From Faecalicatena fissicatena (GTDB lineage: Bacteria; Bacillota; Clostridia; Lachnospirales; Lachnospiraceae), in the NCBI GenBank assembly GCA_001028025.1, contig LDAQ01000038.1, positions 1 to 22,685 of the forward strand: a DNA stretch of 22,685 nucleotides, written 5' to 3'. The notes beneath the pieces were generated by a model. The model ran no database searches. It was not told where the DNA came from and worked only from the letters and a program-made list of their open reading frames with translations. Below, piece after piece: positions 1-7,672 of the stretch (position 1 is the first letter of the stretch; each line of letters starts with the position of its first letter). Made by a program: the position numbers and the translations under genes.

Positions 1-75
1 TCGTCGCTATATCCCGATTTGGTGGATAAACTGCAGCGAAATATTAAATATAAGTCAAATCAGGTAGAAAACTAC
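1..75. other. Window edge upstream of leuS promoter, no identifiable gene
   Basis: No complete gene is visible before the leuS promoter. Forward frame 1 is open from the first base to a TAG at 127-129 (42 codons), so it could be the 3' end of a gene cut by the window edge. It would, however, run straight through the promoter, has no recognisable motif and is AT-rich, so I do not call it coding. Confidence 0.4.
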
Positions 76-104
76 TTGACTTATTTTAACATTCTTCCTA
101 TAAT
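76..104 (+). promoter_or_regulatory. Sigma-A promoter of leuS
   Basis: TTGACT at 76-81 and a perfect TATAAT at 99-104 are separated by 17 bp, the optimal vegetative spacing. Transcription would start near 111-112, just ahead of the T-box leader, giving a leader of about 400 nt before leuS. Confidence 0.85.
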
Positions 105-120
105 AAGTAAGAATATTGCA

Positions 121-356
121 GAAACTTAGATGAGGAGTATTAAGAGCCTATCGTTTTCAGAGATCTGCCGGATGGTGTGAGGCAGAAGCGTAAACTCCCA
201 ACTCGCCTTGGAGTTCTTTTATTGAAACCGGAGTAGATAAAAGCGGGACTTCCCGTTACAGAAGAAATGAGTGCATCCGGAAACCGCCGGATGAATGAGA
301 GTGGTACCACGGAAGTCAAAGCCTTTTCGTCTCTTAATGAGATGGAAAGGCTTTTT
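121..356 (+). promoter_or_regulatory. T-box riboswitch, leucine-responsive
   Basis: The hallmark T-box antiterminator segment AGAGTGGTACCACGG lies at 298-312 and is followed at once by a terminator hairpin, so the leader has the standard two-state layout. The TGGT at 302-305 would pair with a tRNA 3' end carrying an A discriminator, as leucine tRNAs usually do. Stem I apical elements (AGAGATCTGCCGG near 160-172 and GGTGTGAGGCAG near 173-184) are visible. The leucine specifier codon is probably a CTC at 202-204 (alternative 195-197). Uncharged tRNA-Leu should stabilise the antiterminator and switch on leuS. The class is clear; the specifier position is inferred by eye. Confidence 0.9.
318..356 (+). 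terminator. T-box regulated terminator
   Basis: A 16-bp stem allowing G-U pairs joins 318-333 (AAAGCCTTTTCGTCTC) to 339-354 around a 5-nt loop, and the 3' arm ends in a T run at 352-356. It follows the T-box sequence and is the mutually exclusive partner of the antiterminator. Confidence 0.85.
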
Positions 357-362
357 AGAGTT

Positions 363-479
363 GGTTCGGAAGAACCCTGGGAAAAAGTGATTATAGTAAG
401 GTGACAATCATGCTGCTAAGTTCAAAAGAATCTTACTAAGCCAGCAGGTTGTACTTTACTCACTAGGTTCGAAAGAACC
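363..479 (+). repeat. Three related small hairpins in the leuS leader
   Basis: GGTTCGGAAGAACC (363-376) and GGTTCGAAAGAACC (466-479) are near-identical 5-bp hairpins with four-base loops. A weaker relative, centred on TTCAAAAGAA, lies at 418-433. The outer two are each followed by similar text (AAGTGATTATAGTAAGG near 386-402 and AAGTGATTAAAGTAGG near 485-500), so this looks like a degenerate tandem duplication. It lies between the T-box terminator and the leuS start codon. Function is unknown; it could affect mRNA stability or translation. Confidence 0.6.
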
Positions 480-511
480 TCACCAAGTGATTAAAGTAGG
501 AGGATTTTGTT

Positions 512-2941
512 ATGTCTAAGATTGTGTACAATCACAAAGCAATTGAGAAGAAGTGGAGGGAGAAGTGGGCCGAGAATCCGGTGAATCCGAAGGTAGACGA
601 TAATGGGAATAAGAAACAGAAGTATTACTGTCTTGATATGTTCCCGTACCCGTCAGGAAACGGCCTTCATGTAGGACACTGGAGAGGATATGTTATCTCC
701 GATGTATGGAGCCGTTATAAACTGCTGCAGGGGCACTATATTGTGCATCCGATGGGCTGGGATGCTTTTGGGCTTCCGGCTGAAAACTATGCGATCAAGA
801 TGGGTGTGCACCCGGCAAAATCCACGGCAGAAAATGTAGCGAACATCAAGCGACAGATCGATGAGATCGCTGCCCTTTATGACTGGGATATGGAAGTGAA
901 TACCACAGATCCGGACTTTTATAAATGGACACAGTGGATTTTCGTAAAGATGTTCAAAGAAGGGCTCGCATATGAGAAGGAATTTCCGATCAACTGGTGT
1001 CCGTCCTGCAAGACAGGTCTGGCGAATGAGGAAGTTGTAAATGGAAAATGCGAGCGTTGCGGTACAGAGGTAACGAAGAAGAATCTGCGTCAGTGGATGC
1101 TGAAGATTACCGCGTATGCAGAACGTCTCCTGAGTGATCTGGATAAACTGGACTGGCCGGAGAAGGTTAAGAAGATGCAGTCCGACTGGATCGGCAAATC
1201 CTACGGCGCGGAAGTTGATTTCCCGGTTGACGGAAGAGATGAGAAGATTACGGTCTATACAACAAGACCGGATACCTTATATGGAGCCACCTTCATGGTA
1301 CTGGCCCCGGAGCATGAGCTTGCGGCTGCACTTGCCACACCGGAGACAAAAGAGGCAGTTGAAAAGTATATTTATGACGCATCTATGAAGTCCAATGTAG
1401 ACCGTCTTCAGGATAAGGAAAAGACAGGTGTATTCACAGGCAGCTATGCTATTAATCCGCTGAATGGTGAGAAGACGCCAATCTGGCTTTCGGATTATGT
1501 ACTTGCAGACTACGGAACAGGTGCAATCATGTGTGTACCTGCCCATGATGACCGTGACTTTGAATTTGCCAGGAAATTTGATATTCCGATCGTGCAGGTT
1601 ATTGCAAAAGACGGAATAGAGATCGAAAATATGACAGAGGCCTATACAGAGGCAGCTGGCACAATGATCAATTCCGGGGAGTGGAATGGCATGGAGTCTG
1701 CTGTGCTCAAAAAAGAGGCGCCGCATATTATAGAAAAAAGAGGAATCGGCCACGCTACCGTGAACTACAAACTGCGCGACTGGGTATTCTCACGTCAGCG
1801 CTATTGGGGAGAGCCAATTCCGATCATTCACTGTCCGGACTGCGGAGCTGTTCCGGTACCGGAAGAGGAACTGCCGCTTCGCCTGCCGGATGTAGAATCC
1901 TATGAGCCGACAGGAACCGGAGAGTCACCTCTTGCGGGAATTGAAGAATGGGTAAACTGCAAGTGTCCGGTATGTGGAAAGCCTGCAAAGCGCGAGACGA
2001 ACACCATGCCGCAGTGGGCGGGATCTTCCTGGTATTTCCTGCGCTACGTGGACAACCATAATCAGGAGGAACTGGTATCCAGAGAAAAGGCGGACGAGAT
2101 GCTTCCGGTAGATATGTATATCGGTGGTGTTGAGCATGCAGTATTGCATTTGCTGTATTCCCGCTTTTATACAAAGTTCCTGTACGATATCGGAGTGGTA
2201 GATTTCGATGAGCCATTTCAGAAACTGTTTAACCAGGGAATGATAACAGGGAAGAATGGAATCAAGATGAGTAAGTCCAAAGGAAATGTGGTCTCACCGG
2301 ATGATCTGGTAAGCGATTACGGATGTGATTCCCTTAGGATGTATGAGCTCTTTGTAGGGCCTCCGGAACTGGATGCAGAGTGGGATGACCGCGGAATCGA
2401 CGGAGTCAACCGATTCCTGAAACGCCTTTGGAATCTGCTCATGGACAGCTGTGAGAAGGAAGTCAAAGCGACGAAAGAAATGATCAAACAGCGAAACCGG
2501 CTGGTTTATGATATTACGAACAGGCTGGAAACATTCAGCCTGAATACAGTTATCTCCGGCTTTATGGAGTATAATAACAAGTTTATCGATATCGCCAAGA
2601 AAGAAGGCGGTATTGACAAAGAGACCCTGGAGGCGGTTGCAGTACTTCTTGCACCGTTTGCACCACATTTTGCAGAAGAGATGTGGGAACAGCTGGGCCA
2701 TACAGAAACCGTATTTAAAGCAGAATGGCCGACATATGATGAGTCACAGATGAAGGATGATGAGATCGAAGTCGCAGTCCAGATCAACGGTAAGACAAGG
2801 GCTGTTGTGACAATCGCAGCAGATACTGACAAAGATACAGCGATCGCAGCAGGTAAAGAGGCAGTTGCAGATAAGCTGACAGGAACCATTGTGAAAGAGA
2901 TCTATGTACCTGGAAGAATTATAAATATTGTCCAGAAATAA
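512..2941 (+). CDS. leuS: Leucyl-tRNA synthetase
   Basis: This class I aminoacyl-tRNA synthetase attaches leucine to tRNA-Leu in the cytoplasm (EC 6.1.1.4). At 809 aa it has normal length for bacterial LeuRS. The HIGH signature appears as HVGH at residues 53-56 in a PYPSGNGLHVGH context, and the KMSKS loop is exact at about residues 585-589. A Cys cluster (CPSC then CERC, roughly residues 163-184) fits the zinc-binding insertion. The CP1 editing domain shows TTRPDTLYGATF and a later DDRDF. The C-terminus has the anticodon-binding and C-terminal domains typical of the family. The ATG follows AGGAGG (498-503) by 8 bases. Expression is controlled by the T-box leader, and the gene ends in its own terminator, so it appears monocistronic. 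Confidence 0.98.
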   Translation: MSKIVYNHKAIEKKWREKWAENPVNPKVDDNGNKKQKYYCLDMFPYPSGNGLHVGHWRGYVISDVWSRYKLLQGHYIVHPMGWDAFGLPAENYAIKMGVHPAKSTAENVANIKRQIDEIAALYDWDMEVNTTDPDFYKWTQWIFVKMFKEGLAYEKEFPINWCPSCKTGLANEEVVNGKCERCGTEVTKKNLRQWMLKITAYAERLLSDLDKLDWPEKVKKMQSDWIGKSYGAEVDFPVDGRDEKITVYTTRPDTLYGATFMVLAPEHELAAALATPETKEAVEKYIYDASMKSNVDRLQDKEKTGVFTGSYAINPLNGEKTPIWLSDYVLADYGTGAIMCVPAHDDRDFEFARKFDIPIVQVIAKDGIEIENMTEAYTEAAGTMINSGEWNGMESAVLKKEAPHIIEKRGIGHATVNYKLRDWVFSRQRYWGEPIPIIHCPDCGAVPVPEEELPLRLPDVESYEPTGTGESPLAGIEEWVNCKCPVCGKPAKRETNTMPQWAGSSWYFLRYVDNHNQEELVSREKADEMLPVDMYIGGVEHAVLHLLYSRFYTKFLYDIGVVDFDEPFQKLFNQGMITGKNGIKMSKSKGNVVSPDDLVSDYGCDSLRMYELFVGPPELDAEWDDRGIDGVNRFLKRLWNLLMDSCEKEVKATKEMIKQRNRLVYDITNRLETFSLNTVISGFMEYNNKFIDIAKKEGGIDKETLEAVAVLLAPFAPHFAEEMWEQLGHTETVFKAEWPTYDESQMKDDEIEVAVQINGKTRAVVTIAADTDKDTAIAAGKEAVADKLTGTIVKEIYVPGRIINIVQK

Positions 2942-2952
2942 TCGTTAAACGA

Positions 2953-2996
2953 AAATGGTGCGGGTAATGTAAATATTACCTGCGCCATTTAATTTT
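2953..2996 (+). terminator. leuS terminator
   Basis: A long stem begins with AAATGG at 2953 and ends with CCATTT at 2990, with GGTAAT/ATTACC near the loop and only a couple of G-U pairs. It starts about 12 bp after the leuS stop and is followed by AATTTT. Confidence 0.85.
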
Positions 2997-3195
2997 CTGA
3001 TAAATGTATATTTTCAGTATGTCAAAGACAGCGGCAAGGATACAGAGAAGTGCGATAAACAGCGCAATTAGAAGACGGCAGTGTATTTTTTACTGCGTTT
3101 CTCTGCCTTACATGTACCGGAGGAATCGGAGGTGCTGCATGGCGCTGCCTTAAATTATAAGAAAAATATATTATAAGATAATTCAGTGAAAAGGA
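2997..3195. other. Intergenic stretch with no supported gene
   Basis: No ORF with a start and ribosome binding site is visible. On the minus strand a short frame open from 3089 down to a stop at 2976-2978 encodes a hydrophobic segment (RLLIALFIALLCILAAVFD) but lacks a start codon; it could be the relic of a small membrane protein or chance. A weak hairpin GCAGT/ACTGC lies near 3079-3095. Confidence 0.5.
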
Positions 3196-3224
3196 GTGAC
3201 GAAGTTTTACTTAGATGTTACAAT
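3196..3224 (+). promoter_or_regulatory. Candidate promoter for the 3271 gene
   Basis: GTGACG at 3196-3201 and TACAAT at 3219-3224 are spaced by 17 bp. The -35 is imperfect. It is the best match ahead of the small membrane gene and could also drive the ACT and cbiG genes. Confidence 0.5.
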
Positions 3225-3270
3225 ATCCAATGTGAGATAAAAACTTGAATTATGAGAGGAGTAGGATGAA

Positions 3271-3540
3271 ATGGATATAAAAATCATCTTTTTTGCGGCA
3301 GGCCTTATTATATTTGCCCTTGGCCTGTTTCGTTTCATTAAAGAGTACAAGAATAAAAAATCAGTGAGACTTTTTGGTATGATAGCATATGGTGGATTTG
3401 CGGTTATGATGATCAGCGGCATTATGCTGGCGGGAAGTATATTAAGCGGGATCAGTACGGTTGTAAAATTTGTAGTGCTGCTGGCAACTTTTTCTATAGC
3501 CGGACGGCTGCTTCTGGAACCTGGATTTAAAGGAAAATAG
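3271..3540 (+). CDS. Small hydrophobic membrane protein, function unknown
   Basis: I do not recognise the family of this 89-aa protein. It has about three hydrophobic segments: residues 5-20 (IIFFAAGLIIFALGLF), roughly 35-60 and roughly 62-80. A basic stretch (KEYKNKKSVR) after the first suggests a cytoplasmic loop. The ATG follows AGAGGAGTAGG at a suitable distance; the ATG at 3266 is out of frame and stops immediately. The gene ends exactly where a predicted structured RNA begins and precedes the ACT and cbiG genes on the same strand, so co-transcription is possible. Nothing in the sequence gives a biochemical role. Confidence 0.7.
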   Translation: MDIKIIFFAAGLIIFALGLFRFIKEYKNKKSVRLFGMIAYGGFAVMMISGIMLAGSILSGISTVVKFVVLLATFSIAGRLLLEPGFKGK

Positions 3541-3612
3541 GATACCCAAAGGGCACCCCGTAACTCATGCCCATACGGGTGGATCTGCAGCAAAGCTGCA
3601 GATTAAGGTATC
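3541..3612 (+). ncRNA. Predicted compact three-way-junction RNA element
   Basis: Closing stem GATACC (3541-3546) pairs with GGTATC (3607-3612). Inside, CACCCCGTA (3554-3562) pairs with TACGGGTG (3574-3581) with one bulged C, and ATCTGCAGC (3583-3591) pairs perfectly with GCTGCAGAT (3595-3603) over an AAA loop. GGGCA (3551-3555) and TGCCC (3568-3572) offer an alternative pairing that would compete with the second helix. It begins at the base after the upstream stop codon and ends about 40 nt before the ACT gene. It could be a cis-regulatory RNA, a processing site or a small interspersed repeat. It matches no riboswitch class I can name. Confidence 0.5.
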
Positions 3613-3652
3613 ATTAATGAAGGCATAAAGCTGAGACAGGGGGATGTATGAT

Positions 3653-4024
3653 ATGATGATAGAGGCGCTGAAACAGGAGTTTTCTGTGTGCAAAGTGACA
3701 GATCTTTCGGAAGTGAACATGAAGGATGACTTTTATTTTATAGGAAGAACAGATGAGGAGAATTCCTTAGTGTGCAGTTCACAGTATGTTCCGGCAAATG
3801 CCGCAGCCTGTGACAATGGCTGGCGTGCTTTCCGCATCCAGGGAACTCTGGATTTTTCGCTGACCGGAATTCTTTCTAAGATCTCTGGCCTGCTGGCGGA
3901 GAATGAGATCGGAATATTTGCAGTTTCCACATATAACACAGACTATATACTGACAAAGAACGGAAATTTTCAAAAGGCGCTTGCAGTTCTTGAGAACAGC
4001 GGGTATGAGATCAGGTTTTTGTAA
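3653..4024 (+). CDS. ACT-domain protein (ACT_7/CASTOR-like)
   Basis: The protein is about 123 aa. The C-terminal half carries a recognisable ACT-type block: WRAFRIQGTLDFSLTGILSK, then LLAENEIGIFAVSTYNTDY and ILTKNGNFQKALAVLENSGY. This resembles the ACT_7 family, whose members bind amino acids or act as regulatory subunits. The N-terminal half has no recognised catalytic motif. An ATG at 3644 abuts the Shine-Dalgarno GGGGG, so the ATG at 3653 (9-base spacing) is the better start. The gene precedes cbiG by 18 bp and follows the predicted structured RNA. A sensory role is inferred from the fold; the ligand cannot be told. Confidence 0.8.
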   Translation: MMIEALKQEFSVCKVTDLSEVNMKDDFYFIGRTDEENSLVCSSQYVPANAAACDNGWRAFRIQGTLDFSLTGILSKISGLLAENEIGIFAVSTYNTDYILTKNGNFQKALAVLENSGYEIRFL

Positions 4025-4042
4025 CTTTCCGATGAGGGTGAC

Positions 4043-5131
4043 ATGGAGAAGAAAATAAGAAGTGAAGAGAATTCTCTCGCCATATTCAGCTTTACAGAAG
4101 AAGGGTGCAGGCTGAACAGAGAACTGAACAGGAAGCTGACACAGGCAGGTTATAAGTGCGAGAGTTATACAACAAAACGGTTTGCTGCCAGGTTTACAAT
4201 GAATCCGATGGATAAGGACTTGAAACAGTGGATAGGAGAGCGCTGGGGGCGCTGTTCATTTCTGTTTATTGGCGCGGCGGGAATTGCTATTCGATATATT
4301 GCCCCATGGGTGGCAGATAAGTACATGGACTCAGCGGTGCTTTCTATGGATGAAAAGGGCAGATTTGTGATTCCGCTTCTTTCCGGACATGTAGGCGGAG
4401 CTGTAAAGATTGCCATGCTGATCGCAGAACAGACGGGGGCAGTGCCGGTTGTAACAACGGCTACAGATGTGCAGAATAAGTTTGCCGTGGATGTCTTCGC
4501 AAAAGAGAACCATCTTTATATCAGCAGCCGCAGACTGGCGAAAGAAATATCGGCCGCAGTGCTGCAGGGAAAAAAGGTGGGCTTTTACAGTGCTTATCCG
4601 GTGGAAGGGCAGATGCCGGAGGAACTGCAAGTCTGCAGTAACCTGGAAGAACTGAACAGGCTGCCTTTGGGAATCGCGGTAACGGACTTTATAGAAGAAC
4701 AGAGAGGCAGTACAGAGATCCTGTATCTTCCGCCGGAGAATCTTGTGGTAGGGGCAGGGTGCAGAAGGGGAACCCCCAAGGCTGAGATGGAGAGAAAACT
4801 GGCAGGGCTTTTGGAAAAACTGGGAGTGTCCAGCCTGCAGATCAAAGCGCTTGCAAGCATAGATCTGAAAAAGGATGAGTCCGGCCTGCTGGAACTGGCA
4901 GAAGAGTGCAATGTTCCGTTTATTACATATTCTGCTGAAGAACTGAAGGAAGTTGAAGCTGTCAGCTCACATTCTGAGTTTGTAGAAAAAATTACAGGAG
5001 TGGATAATGTCTGTGAGAGGGCAGCCAGAAAATATGCTCCGGCAGGCGAGATGATACAGTCCAAGATCAAGCTGGATGGAATAACCTATGCTGTGATAAA
5101 AGAAAATACAAAAATAAGATTTGAGTTTTGA
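4043..5131 (+). CDS. cbiG: Cobalt-precorrin-5A hydrolase CbiG
   Basis: CbiG opens the delta-lactone ring of cobalt-precorrin-5A and releases acetaldehyde in the anaerobic, early-cobalt route to cobalamin (EC 3.7.1.12). The 362-aa protein shows the full family layout. The N-terminal domain has FIGAAGIAIRYIAP followed by PLLSGHVGGA and VVTTATDVQNKFAVD. A variable linker follows, then a C-terminal domain with LVVGAGCRRGTP at about residues 234-245, AL-SIDLKKDE and a closing FITYSAEEL region. The ATG follows GAGGGTGAC closely and lies 18 bp after the ACT gene, suggesting co-transcription. Oddly, no other cobalamin biosynthesis gene is nearby, so this is an orphan copy or a detached pathway member. 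The adjacent corrinoid methyltransferase-like gene is convergent, behind a bidirectional terminator. Confidence 0.93.
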   Translation: MEKKIRSEENSLAIFSFTEEGCRLNRELNRKLTQAGYKCESYTTKRFAARFTMNPMDKDLKQWIGERWGRCSFLFIGAAGIAIRYIAPWVADKYMDSAVLSMDEKGRFVIPLLSGHVGGAVKIAMLIAEQTGAVPVVTTATDVQNKFAVDVFAKENHLYISSRRLAKEISAAVLQGKKVGFYSAYPVEGQMPEELQVCSNLEELNRLPLGIAVTDFIEEQRGSTEILYLPPENLVVGAGCRRGTPKAEMERKLAGLLEKLGVSSLQIKALASIDLKKDESGLLELAEECNVPFITYSAEELKEVEAVSSHSEFVEKITGVDNVCERAARKYAPAGEMIQSKIKLDGITYAVIKENTKIRFEF

Positions 5132-5148
5132 AAGAAAAGTAAAATCTA

Positions 5149-5200
5149 ATAAAAAGGAAGAAAGCGTTTGTGAGATAACTCCGCTTTCTTCCTTTTTTAT
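5149..5200. terminator. Bidirectional terminator between cbiG and the mtaA-like gene
   Basis: ATAAAAAGGAAGAAAGCG (5149-5166) pairs with CGCTTTCTTCCTTTTTTAT (5182-5200) over a 15-nt loop. A-rich and T-rich flanks make it an intrinsic terminator in both directions, fitting the two convergent genes. Confidence 0.9.
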
Positions 5201-5224
5201 TAATTCTGCACTATTTAATATCTG

Positions 5225-6235
5225 TTATTTTGCGTAGAATTCATCAACAGCCTCAAAGAATGCATGGATATTCTCCCATTTTGAGAGCGGCGGAATATCG
5301 CATCCTGAGGAAATTACAAAGTTTGGATACTTGCAGCACGCGTCCATAACAGCTTTCGTCTCCTCTTTGATGGATTCGACTGTCCCGTTTCTGAACTGTG
5401 ATGCAGGATCTACATTACCGGCAGCAACGATATGTGCAGGAATATGCGTCATCATTTCTGCCATGCTGATTGCATTACCAAAGTGAAGCAGAGGGCATCC
5501 TGTAGCAATGATGGAGTCAATCTGCTGAATTGTACAGTTTCCGCAGTTGTGGTAAACAATGATGAATTCATCATCCTGGACCGCATCCACAATCTGTTTT
5601 ACATAATCTGCTGAAAACTCTTCTGCAAGTGCAGGAGAGAGCAGTCCTGCAAGCGGTTCTGCGAGAACGATTCCGTTACCGCCTACCCGTTTGTATTCTT
5701 TGCAGTAATTAATAATAAATTTTGTAACTTTCTCCAGGACGATATGTACCATATCCGGTTCTTCATAACAGTAAATCATGGCTTCAGATACGTCCATCAG
5801 TCTTCCTGCAAGGGAGAATGGTCCAATGGCGCCTGCTAGCACAGGTCTGTCAGTAATCAGCTTTGCGGCTTTCTCAATGGCTTCAATATAGATACCCGTA
5901 CGCCCGCTTCCAACTTCCGGGACTTCCAGAGCCTCGGCTTCTTCCTCGGAGTTGACTACACTTCCTATTACTGTGGGAACTTCTTCATCTGAGACACGGA
6001 TCGTTGAACCAAAGCATTCTGCCTCAACCGACAGGTCCATCAGACTTACAGAAGCAGCAGCATCTGTGTTTTCTGCAACCAGCTGCATGCCCCGTGCCTG
6101 CAGATCACTGCTGGAAATCAGATCCTTTACAGTAACGTACATTAACTGAATAGCCGGGAAAGACAATACCGGCATAGCCTTTTTCACCGGGGCGTTGATC
6201 GTATCTGTGATCCATTGTTTCATATTCATCTTCAT
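5225..6235 (-). CDS. Uroporphyrinogen decarboxylase-family methyltransferase (MtaA/CmuA-like)
   Basis: This 336-aa protein belongs to the UroD superfamily, in the branch of cobalamin-dependent methyltransferases that move methyl groups between a corrinoid protein and an acceptor such as a thiol or tetrahydrofolate. The zinc-site residues of MtaA-type enzymes are visible: His229 and Cys231 in YHNCGNC, and Cys312 in SSGCDIPP. True haem-pathway UroD lacks this H-x-C...C site. Other family features are LAGAIGPFSLAGRLMD near residues 133-148 and a late GNVDP motif at 273-277. The first ATG follows AGGAGGTAAC well. It lies downstream of a PocR-AraC regulator on the same strand, its likely controller. 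No corrinoid-binding protein is in the window, so substrate and acceptor are unknown. Confidence 0.88.
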   Translation of the reverse strand: MKMNMKQWITDTINAPVKKAMPVLSFPAIQLMYVTVKDLISSSDLQARGMQLVAENTDAAASVSLMDLSVEAECFGSTIRVSDEEVPTVIGSVVNSEEEAEALEVPEVGSGRTGIYIEAIEKAAKLITDRPVLAGAIGPFSLAGRLMDVSEAMIYCYEEPDMVHIVLEKVTKFIINYCKEYKRVGGNGIVLAEPLAGLLSPALAEEFSADYVKQIVDAVQDDEFIIVYHNCGNCTIQQIDSIIATGCPLLHFGNAISMAEMMTHIPAHIVAAGNVDPASQFRNGTVESIKEETKAVMDACCKYPNFVISSGCDIPPLSKWENIHAFFEAVDEFYAK

Positions 6236-6250
6236 AAATTGTTACCTCCT

Positions 6251-6301
6251 GATAATCATCTTTTTTGGTTGCTTTTGATGATTGAAGTATAAATGATTAT
6301 C
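6251..6301 (-). promoter_or_regulatory. Inverted repeat around the putative -10 of the mtaA-like gene
   Basis: GATAATCAT (6251-6259) and ATGATTATC (6293-6301) form a 9-bp inverted repeat about 50 bp ahead of the methyltransferase start. A minus-strand TATACT lies between the arms and a third related TGATGATT at 6276-6283. There is no good -35, as expected for an activator-dependent promoter. The adjacent PocR-AraC regulator is the natural candidate to bind. The rest of the 6236-6389 gap is AT-rich with no gene. Confidence 0.5.
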
Positions 6302-6389
6302 CGGAAATTTTTTAAGAAAAATATTTTGTTTTTAGTTTTTTTTAAAGAAATGTAATGATGTTTTTTATCAAATAAGCAAAAAAATAATG

Positions 6390-7637
6390 TTACCGGTACT
6401 GCTTTGGAGTCAGACCTGTATACTTTTTAAACACCTTTGAAAAGTAGCTCTGATCCTCAAACCCTACGGCCACGGCAATATCAATAATTGAGAAATCCGT
6501 GTTGGAGAGCAGACGTTTGCTTTCCTCTATGCGCACCATATTCAGATACTCTTTGAAGGAGGAACCTGTGGACTGCTTGAACATGGTAGAGAAATAAGAG
6601 GGGTGAAGGTGAACATGGGATGCAACATCCTCCAGAGTGATAGGTTCATTAAAATGTTCCGAGATATACAGCATGGATTTTTTTACAAGCTCACTGTTTT
6701 TAGAAGGTATGTAGTTAAACATACTTTCGGTAAATGCCTCTACAATCTCCTGCAGTTTAAAACAAAGCGTATCCATGGATGTAACCTGCTGCAGGTTCTT
6801 GAGAAAATGATTATTCAATTTTAAGATATTATCGGTGGGCGCGCCGCTCTCGATGGCTGCCCGGGAAAGCAGGGAACAGAGCTCAATTGCCCTTGTCTTT
6901 ACCACCTCTATACTGTTGCCTTCTGAGAACAGTACATAGCCGAGAAGATCATTCAGGATGGCGTTGGCCTCCTGGGCGTTGCCTACCTTCACCTTGCCGA
7001 TCAGATCCTTCTCCTTCTCATAGGGGTAGGAAGAGGTACTGATATTCTCCGCTTTGTACCGCTGTATGGATTCGTTAATCCGGGACTGCTGGAGGAGTTT
7101 CTGGTTATTCTGTTTGAGTTCTTCTTTGCTGTCATCGATCAGGTTAGCAAACAGATAAAATAAAAGGTGGCTGATGTGATTGACCATGGATGGAGAGACA
7201 ACGGGGATATTGCCTGTTTCATCATATAATTCCAGGGCCTCATCCGTTGGGATATTGTACTTTTTCGCAATATCCGAGATCAGGATCGAGTCCGGGGAAT
7301 CCATTAAAAACGGCCCTACTAAAATAGAGCCGAGGAACGTCCTTTTGCTGATCAGAGGAAACACTATATGGTTCAGCTCTGCGTGGCAGGAAAATATGTA
7401 AGGCTCTCCAAGCGTAATTGCCTTTTTACTGGCCGATATATGCATTTTTTCACAGCTGTCATTGGGTGGAAGATAATCCTGGAAACAGCGGCAGAAGCTG
7501 GCCATCTGTCCGCTGACAGCAAGAAACTCCCCATGTTCGTCTATGACCTGGATAGGAAGCCTCATACAGGCGTAAAATGTGTCTACCATGGAGTGCAGTG
7601 TATCTTCCGAAACGATGGAATATAGTAAGGGTGCCAT
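6390..7637 (-). CDS. AraC-family regulator with N-terminal PocR sensory domain
   Basis: This 415-aa transcription regulator has a PocR-type ligand-binding domain at about residues 8-115. The family's cysteines are at 49, 51, 62 and 84, with IFSCHAELNHIVFPLI and the following FLGSILVGPF motif. PocR domains are thought to sense small metabolites; Salmonella PocR responds to propanediol and controls cobalamin and pdu genes. Residues about 160-310 form a linker. Residues about 317-415 are a two-helix-turn-helix AraC domain (ITLEDVASHVHLHPSYFSTMF, then DIAVAVGFEDQSYFSKVFKK and GLTPKQYR). The ATG follows GGAGG with 7-base spacing. It lies 154 bp upstream of the MtaA-like gene, which suggests it activates that gene in response to the substrate. 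The ligand is unknown. Confidence 0.9.
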   Translation of the reverse strand: MAPLLYSIVSEDTLHSMVDTFYACMRLPIQVIDEHGEFLAVSGQMASFCRCFQDYLPPNDSCEKMHISASKKAITLGEPYIFSCHAELNHIVFPLISKRTFLGSILVGPFLMDSPDSILISDIAKKYNIPTDEALELYDETGNIPVVSPSMVNHISHLLFYLFANLIDDSKEELKQNNQKLLQQSRINESIQRYKAENISTSSYPYEKEKDLIGKVKVGNAQEANAILNDLLGYVLFSEGNSIEVVKTRAIELCSLLSRAAIESGAPTDNILKLNNHFLKNLQQVTSMDTLCFKLQEIVEAFTESMFNYIPSKNSELVKKSMLYISEHFNEPITLEDVASHVHLHPSYFSTMFKQSTGSSFKEYLNMVRIEESKRLLSNTDFSIIDIAVAVGFEDQSYFSKVFKKYTGLTPKQYR

Positions 7638-7672
7638 AAGTTAGCCTCCGTTTCTGTAATTTTTAATACCAT

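Noticed and set aside
3196..3246. Tiny ORFs after AAAAGGAG near 3190 and 3196
   Set aside because: Only 14-20 codons with non-ATG starts and no proper ribosome binding site spacing; the stretch is better explained as a promoter.
3541..3612. tRNA gene or purine riboswitch in the three-way-junction element
   Set aside because: No anticodon or T-psi-C arm pattern for a tRNA, and loop sizes (11 and 3 nt) do not fit the purine aptamer's kissing loops.
5225..6235. Reading the UroD-family gene as haem-pathway uroporphyrinogen decarboxylase (hemE)
   Set aside because: The MtaA-type zinc residues (His229, Cys231, Cys312) and the PocR-AraC context point to a corrinoid methyltransferase instead.
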